Origin: Candidatus Kaiserbacteria bacterium RIFCSPLOWO2_01_FULL_54_13
Lineage (GTDB): Bacteria > Patescibacteriota > Minisyncoccia > Phycocordibacterales > UBA2100
Assembly: GCA_001781685.1 (NCBI GenBank)
Contig: MFLZ01000020.1
Span: 19,356 to 26,154, forward strand
Length of the DNA: 6,799 nucleotides
Reading direction: 5' to 3'
A program made the position numbers and the translations under genes. Under the pieces are notes generated by a model that was given only the letters and a program-made list of their open reading frames with translations, searched no databases and was not told the origin of the DNA. Positions 4,060 to 6,799 of this stretch are shown piece by piece (position 1 is the first letter of the stretch; every line of letters begins with the position of its first letter).

Positions 4060-4069
4060 GGAAGGAAGT

Positions 4070-5341
4070 TTAGGGTTTAGGGGACCAATCCCATTTCTTC
4101 CCGCGCCCCGCTTTTTGTGCAAAATCCAAGATGGTACTCCAGCGATGGTATCGATGGTAGATGAAAAAATGGCGACCTTTGAATGGGATTTCGGATGATC
4201 GTCCGCGCTGAAAGAAGGGATGCGGTATTCCACGCGCGACTTTTTCTTGCACCTCGCGGGTTCTTGCGTCACTTTTCGTTACGGGGTCATCGATACCTCG
4301 GCGGATGAACGAGCGTACTTCTTGGGTATCGAGCGAGGTGCCCTTTACCAAGTTTCCAACCTCTGAAAGTACAACACCCCATTTCAGGGACCGCTGGCTC
4401 CGATTGTCTTCCGGGACACCCTTTTTCGTCGCTAAATAGTTTGAGAAATATCGAATAAAAGGCCCACCCTCTGCGCTCAGATTTTGCATCATGTTGCTTC
4501 CTGCGTGGTAAGCTAACTCGCGCCGATATCCTGCAAGAACTTGCAGACCTTTACGAGCTCGATCGAGAATTGCTTCATCTCCATGATCTCCAGCGGGATT
4601 ATCCAGCAGTCGCTGTGTATGCTTGCGAAGATGCTGGGGGAGATATCTGGAAGTTTTTTCTGCAATGATTGCTCCTTTTGAAACACCTTGTAGCACGATG
4701 TGCGGCTTATCTTCCGTTTCGGGTTCCGCATTTTCGACTTTCTTAATGAATTCTGCGCGCAACTCGCCGTCCTGATTAAAGCCTCTCAGTTGTGTTCCTA
4801 TTAGCCACTTCGGAGTCACTGAACCACCAAGACCAGTGGTGTCGCCAAGGAAATATATATTTACTTGTGGGGGTTTCTCACCACGAGCGAGTGGAACAGC
4901 AACAAGAGGTATGAGGCGTAGAAAGCGATCGATCGCGACATCCTGAGCGGTGAATGCGTGTCCGCCCGGCGGTAGATTCATTGCCGTGAACAGAAAGTAG
5001 TCGTGACGCTTGGCGTTTGGATCCGCTTCAGCTCCCTCAGTTTTTTCTGGTGTCTCAGAGATAGCAGCTGTTGGCGTCTCCGAAAATTGTAATGAGCCGA
5101 GTTTCTCTATCAATGCTGGTGTCACGGTAAGTTTTGAATAGGAAAATGAAACGCCGGGAAATCTCGTTGAACGGAACACATCTAAATTATCAATCGCTTG
5201 CGCGTCGATTTCTTTGAATATTGTTTTTATGGCCTCCGTCTTTTCGGGATACTGTGCTATGAATTCCTTGAATATCGCATTGCAGAACGGCGTTCGGAAT
5301 TCACCTGGCTTTTCTGCCGACTTTGGGTGTTCGAGAGACAT
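4070..5341 (-). CDS. Unassigned alpha/beta-hydrolase-fold-like protein
   Basis: A 423-residue protein with no family I can name. Counted from the ATG at 5341, 'IYFLGDTTGLGGSVTP' (162-177) resembles the D-x-P-G-x-G-x-S turn of alpha/beta hydrolases. 'IVLQGVSKGAIIAEK' (215-229) has the GxSxG nucleophile elbow (Ser221). 'RGIDDPVTKSDAR' (348-360) fits the acid loop (Asp351 or 352), and 'GRHFFIYH' (389-396) could give the catalytic His391. The N-terminal ~110 residues are polar with a Glu/Thr/Pro-rich stretch at about 87-107. There is no signal peptide or membrane helix, so it is likely cytosolic. A TTG 15 bases upstream (5356) would add five residues, but the ATG has a TACTAT box 6 bases before it. 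The lid region (about 235-330) is long. Substrate unknown; a pseudo-enzyme is possible. Confidence 0.8.
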   Translation of the reverse strand: MSLEHPKSAEKPGEFRTPFCNAIFKEFIAQYPEKTEAIKTIFKEIDAQAIDNLDVFRSTRFPGVSFSYSKLTVTPALIEKLGSLQFSETPTAAISETPEKTEGAEADPNAKRHDYFLFTAMNLPPGGHAFTAQDVAIDRFLRLIPLVAVPLARGEKPPQVNIYFLGDTTGLGGSVTPKWLIGTQLRGFNQDGELRAEFIKKVENAEPETEDKPHIVLQGVSKGAIIAEKTSRYLPQHLRKHTQRLLDNPAGDHGDEAILDRARKGLQVLAGYRRELAYHAGSNMMQNLSAEGGPFIRYFSNYLATKKGVPEDNRSQRSLKWGVVLSEVGNLVKGTSLDTQEVRSFIRRGIDDPVTKSDARTREVQEKVARGIPHPFFQRGRSSEIPFKGRHFFIYHRYHRWSTILDFAQKAGRGKKWDWSPKP

Positions 5342-5347
5342 ACGATA

Positions 5348-5353
5348 ATAGTA
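5348..5353 (-). promoter_or_regulatory. -10 box for the minus-strand hydrolase-like gene, leaderless geometry
   Basis: On the minus strand TACTAT is followed by TATCGT and then ATG, a 6-base gap, which predicts transcription starting at the start codon. The -35 region is not recognisable. The box faces the divergent promoter at 5376-5384. Confidence 0.5.
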
Positions 5354-5375
5354 CAACGCCCAGGGAGAAGTGATT

Positions 5376-5384
5376 TGCTATGAT
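5376..5384 (+). promoter_or_regulatory. Extended -10 ahead of the short duplicated ORF
   Basis: TG-C-TATGAT (5376-5384) is an extended -10 (5 of 6 matches to TATAAT) ending 6 bases before the ATG at 5391. This implies a leaderless transcript starting with the 29-codon ORF and continuing into the adenosyltransferase gene. No good -35 is seen. Confidence 0.55.
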
Positions 5385-5390
5385 TACTGC

Positions 5391-5480
5391 ATGGCTTTTT
5401 TTACTGGCAAAGGAGACCCCGGTACCACAAATCCTTCGGATTTGGCTACGGGGCGAGATGTGGTTGGACTACTTGTGTAG
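5391..5480 (+). CDS. 29-residue ORF duplicating the adenosyltransferase N-terminus
   Basis: The peptide begins MAFFTGKGDPGTT and ends '...DVVGLLV' at TAG (5478-5480). Its first 13 residues equal those of the downstream adenosyltransferase (MAFFTGKGDKGTT) except Pro for Lys at position 10. In these codons five third positions differ synonymously (GCT/GCA, TTT/TTC, ACT/ACA, ACC/ACG, ACA/ACG), and CCC replaces AAA. Weaker matches (Asp17, Gly21, Val24) suggest homology continues before the stop. It has the best promoter of the pair, with a -10 box 6 bases before the ATG. It may be a translated leader peptide or a truncated gene copy. The ATP-binding motif alone cannot give enzyme activity. Confidence 0.5.
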   Translation: MAFFTGKGDPGTTNPSDLATGRDVVGLLV

Positions 5481-5504
5481 AGGCACGGTACAAGTTGCTG
5501 ATCT

Positions 5505-6071
5505 ATGGCATTCTTTACAGGCAAAGGAGACAAAGGTACGACGAAGCTTTTCGATACGCCCTCGGGCGCGCGGGTTTCGAAGTCTTCTCCGATATTCGAA
5601 TGCTTAGGACAGCTCGATGAACTCAATACCATCGTTGGATGGTGTAAGGTTGCATCTCCCGATGATTTTGTTCTCGGCAACAAGGAGGTGAAAGAAATTC
5701 TTCACGACGCGCAAGATCACCTATTCACGATACAAGCGGAAGCGGCGGGTGCTCCGAAATCTGTGCCGCAGTCGAGCGTTGAAGCCATGAGCGCGCTTAT
5801 TACCGACATTGAAAAGAGTCTTCCGGAAATCAAGACGTTTCTAGTGCCGGGCGGCACCGAGCTTTCGGCGCGGCTCGACATCGCGCGAGCGATTTCGAGG
5901 CGCGCCGAGCGGCGGCTCGTGACACTTCACGAATCAGGTGAACGCGTTATTTCGGAGTCGAGTCGCGCGTATGCCAATCGACTCTCGTCTCTCTTCTACG
6001 CACTCACGCGTTTCGCAAACCATCGCGCAGGTGTCACGGAGAAATCGCCGCAGTATCGGGACTCGATATGA
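5505..6071 (+). CDS. pduO: PduO-type cob(I)alamin adenosyltransferase
   Basis: This enzyme transfers the adenosyl group of ATP to cob(I)alamin, giving adenosylcobalamin. The 188-residue protein is one PduO/MMAB-type helical-bundle domain, active as a cytosolic trimer in the family. The N-terminal ATP-binding 'TGKGDKGTTKLFD' is at 5-17, 'QLDELNTIVG' at 36-45, 'FLVPGG' at 112-117, 'ARAISRRAERRLV' at 127-139 and 'YANRLSSLFYALTR' at 156-169; all are expected motifs in order. No cobalamin synthesis genes are in the window, so salvage of imported corrinoid is the likely context. The ATG at 5505 has no Shine-Dalgarno; expression may depend on the promoter at 5376 and the short ORF before it. The stop overlaps the next start as ATGA, implying coupled translation with the membrane protein. 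Confidence 0.93.
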   Translation: MAFFTGKGDKGTTKLFDTPSGARVSKSSPIFECLGQLDELNTIVGWCKVASPDDFVLGNKEVKEILHDAQDHLFTIQAEAAGAPKSVPQSSVEAMSALITDIEKSLPEIKTFLVPGGTELSARLDIARAISRRAERRLVTLHESGERVISESSRAYANRLSSLFYALTRFANHRAGVTEKSPQYRDSI

Positions 6072-6799
6072 AGCGCCCTCGGCTTCCCAAACTTCCCAAA
6101 AACGTCGAGGAACTCGCGCGCTGGTACATGCGCTATGTCTCGCCGCTCTCTCTGATTGCGGCCTTGCTTCTCGACTACTTTGTCCTCTTGCGCCGTGTGG
6201 ACCTCTGGCAGGGTAATCTCCTCCTCTTCTCTTATCTTGTGGTTGCGGCATCGTGTATCACACTTATGAACCTCGTCGAGACGGGTCGTCTTCGGCACCC
6301 ATGGATCCTCAAAGTAACGCCTCTGATTCCTGTTGTCGCGCAGTTCGCCTTCGGCGGGCTCTTTGCGGGATATCTCTCGCTCTATTCGAGGAGCGCCGCC
6401 GTTGAAGTCACGTGGATATTCGTGCTCATTCTTGCGGCGCTCCTCGTCGGGAATGAGCGGTTCGTGCGAATGTATAGCCGCTTCGTGTTCCAGTTCAGCA
6501 TCTTTTTCGTTGTCTTGTTTTCCTTTCTCATCTTTTTCCTGCCTGTCGTCTCTGGGACGATCGGTCCGTACATGTTTGTGATAAGCGGGCTCGCGAGCCT
6601 CACGGTGATTATTGGTTTCTACTATTTCCTCTATTATCTTGTGCCAGAGCGCGCACACGCGGAGCGCACTAGAGTCGCTCGATCAATCGCGATCATCCTC
6701 GTCACGTTCAATATTCTCTATTTCACGGGCGCGATTCCTCCGCTTCCGCTCGCCCTGAAAGATGCGGGTGTCTACCACGGCGCCGCGAGAATCGACGGC
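6068..6799 (+). CDS. DUF2914-like multi-pass membrane protein, 3'-truncated by window edge
   Basis: The frame opens at the ATG overlapping the adenosyltransferase stop (ATGA, 6068-6071) and stays open for 244 codons to the edge. After a basic N-terminus ('MKRPRLPKLPKN') there are about seven hydrophobic segments at roughly 24-41, 48-70, 84-105, 115-128, 138-160, 165-190 and 207-222. Then comes a conserved-looking 'FTGAIPPLPLALKDAGVYH' (219-237), where a soluble C-terminal domain would begin. 'VDLWQGNLLLFSYL', 'QFAFGGLFAGYLSLYSRSA' and 'IPPLPLALKDAGVYH' recall DUF2914 proteins of Patescibacteria; this is from memory of the pattern and was not searched. Function unknown. Coupling to the adenosyltransferase may be mere compaction rather than shared function. 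Confidence 0.82.
   Translation, partial: MKRPRLPKLPKNVEELARWYMRYVSPLSLIAALLLDYFVLLRRVDLWQGNLLLFSYLVVAASCITLMNLVETGRLRHPWILKVTPLIPVVAQFAFGGLFAGYLSLYSRSAAVEVTWIFVLILAALLVGNERFVRMYSRFVFQFSIFFVVLFSFLIFFLPVVSGTIGPYMFVISGLASLTVIIGFYYFLYYLVPERAHAERTRVARSIAIILVTFNILYFTGAIPPLPLALKDAGVYHGAARIDG

Noticed and set aside
3931..4069. SRP RNA, tmRNA or RNase P RNA in the convergent region
   Set aside because: AGGAAGG stretches and hairpins are present, but none of the defining conserved cores of these RNAs could be found.
5391..5504. Cobalamin riboswitch before the adenosyltransferase
   Set aside because: The leader is only about 115 bases, contains a reading frame, and I see no B12-box-like conserved core.
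5380..5607. 75-codon + strand frame starting at 5380
   Set aside because: It runs out of frame with both copies of the MAFFTGKGD start and shows no domain.
5996..6658. Long minus-strand open frame opposite the DUF2914-like gene
   Set aside because: The highly charged Glu/Arg/Lys/His-rich translation is the mirror of hydrophobic membrane codons on the + strand.

Overview
The window looks like part of a Patescibacteria (Candidate Phyla Radiation, probably Parcubacteria-like) chromosome. The signs are a compact PilM/PilN/PilO-type pilus cluster, a ribosomal protein L19 with a short N-terminus and an added acidic tail, tRNA genes without an encoded CCA end, a DUF2914-like membrane protein, and promoters whose -10 box lies only 6-8 bases before the ATG (leaderless mRNAs). 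The lineage is inferred from style, not from a marker-gene search.

Layout: (1) 1-2333, + strand: the end of a type IV pilus assembly operon, with pilM (cut by the left edge), a pilN-like gene, a pilO-like gene and a small single-pass membrane protein. The genes are separated by 2 and 4 bases and then joined by an ATGA overlap. (2) 2334-2962: a tRNA region. Two ~52-base near-identical palindromic elements each sit in the D-loop position of a tRNA 5' fragment. An intact tRNA-Arg(TCT), a small GIY-YIG nuclease gene and tRNA-Val(TAC) follow. (3) 2963-3930: acylphosphatase behind a bracketing inverted repeat, rplS with a strong leaderless promoter, and a tRNA-Leu(GAG) with unusual residues at positions 18, 33 and 55. 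(4) 3931-4069: a convergent intergenic region with two hairpins and a copy of the tRNA-Leu 3' end. (5) 4070-5341, - strand: an unassigned protein with alpha/beta-hydrolase hallmarks. (6) 5342-6799, + strand: a divergent promoter region, a 29-codon ORF that repeats the first residues of the next gene, a PduO-type cobalamin adenosyltransferase, and a DUF2914-like membrane protein cut by the right edge.

The pilus genes would together form the inner-membrane platform of a type IV pilus. L19, the tRNAs and acylphosphatase are housekeeping. The adenosyltransferase would activate salvaged cobalamin and is translationally coupled to the membrane protein. The most unusual items are the tRNA-fragment/palindrome array, the non-canonical tRNA-Leu, and the duplicated adenosyltransferase start, which differs from the real one mainly by synonymous changes.
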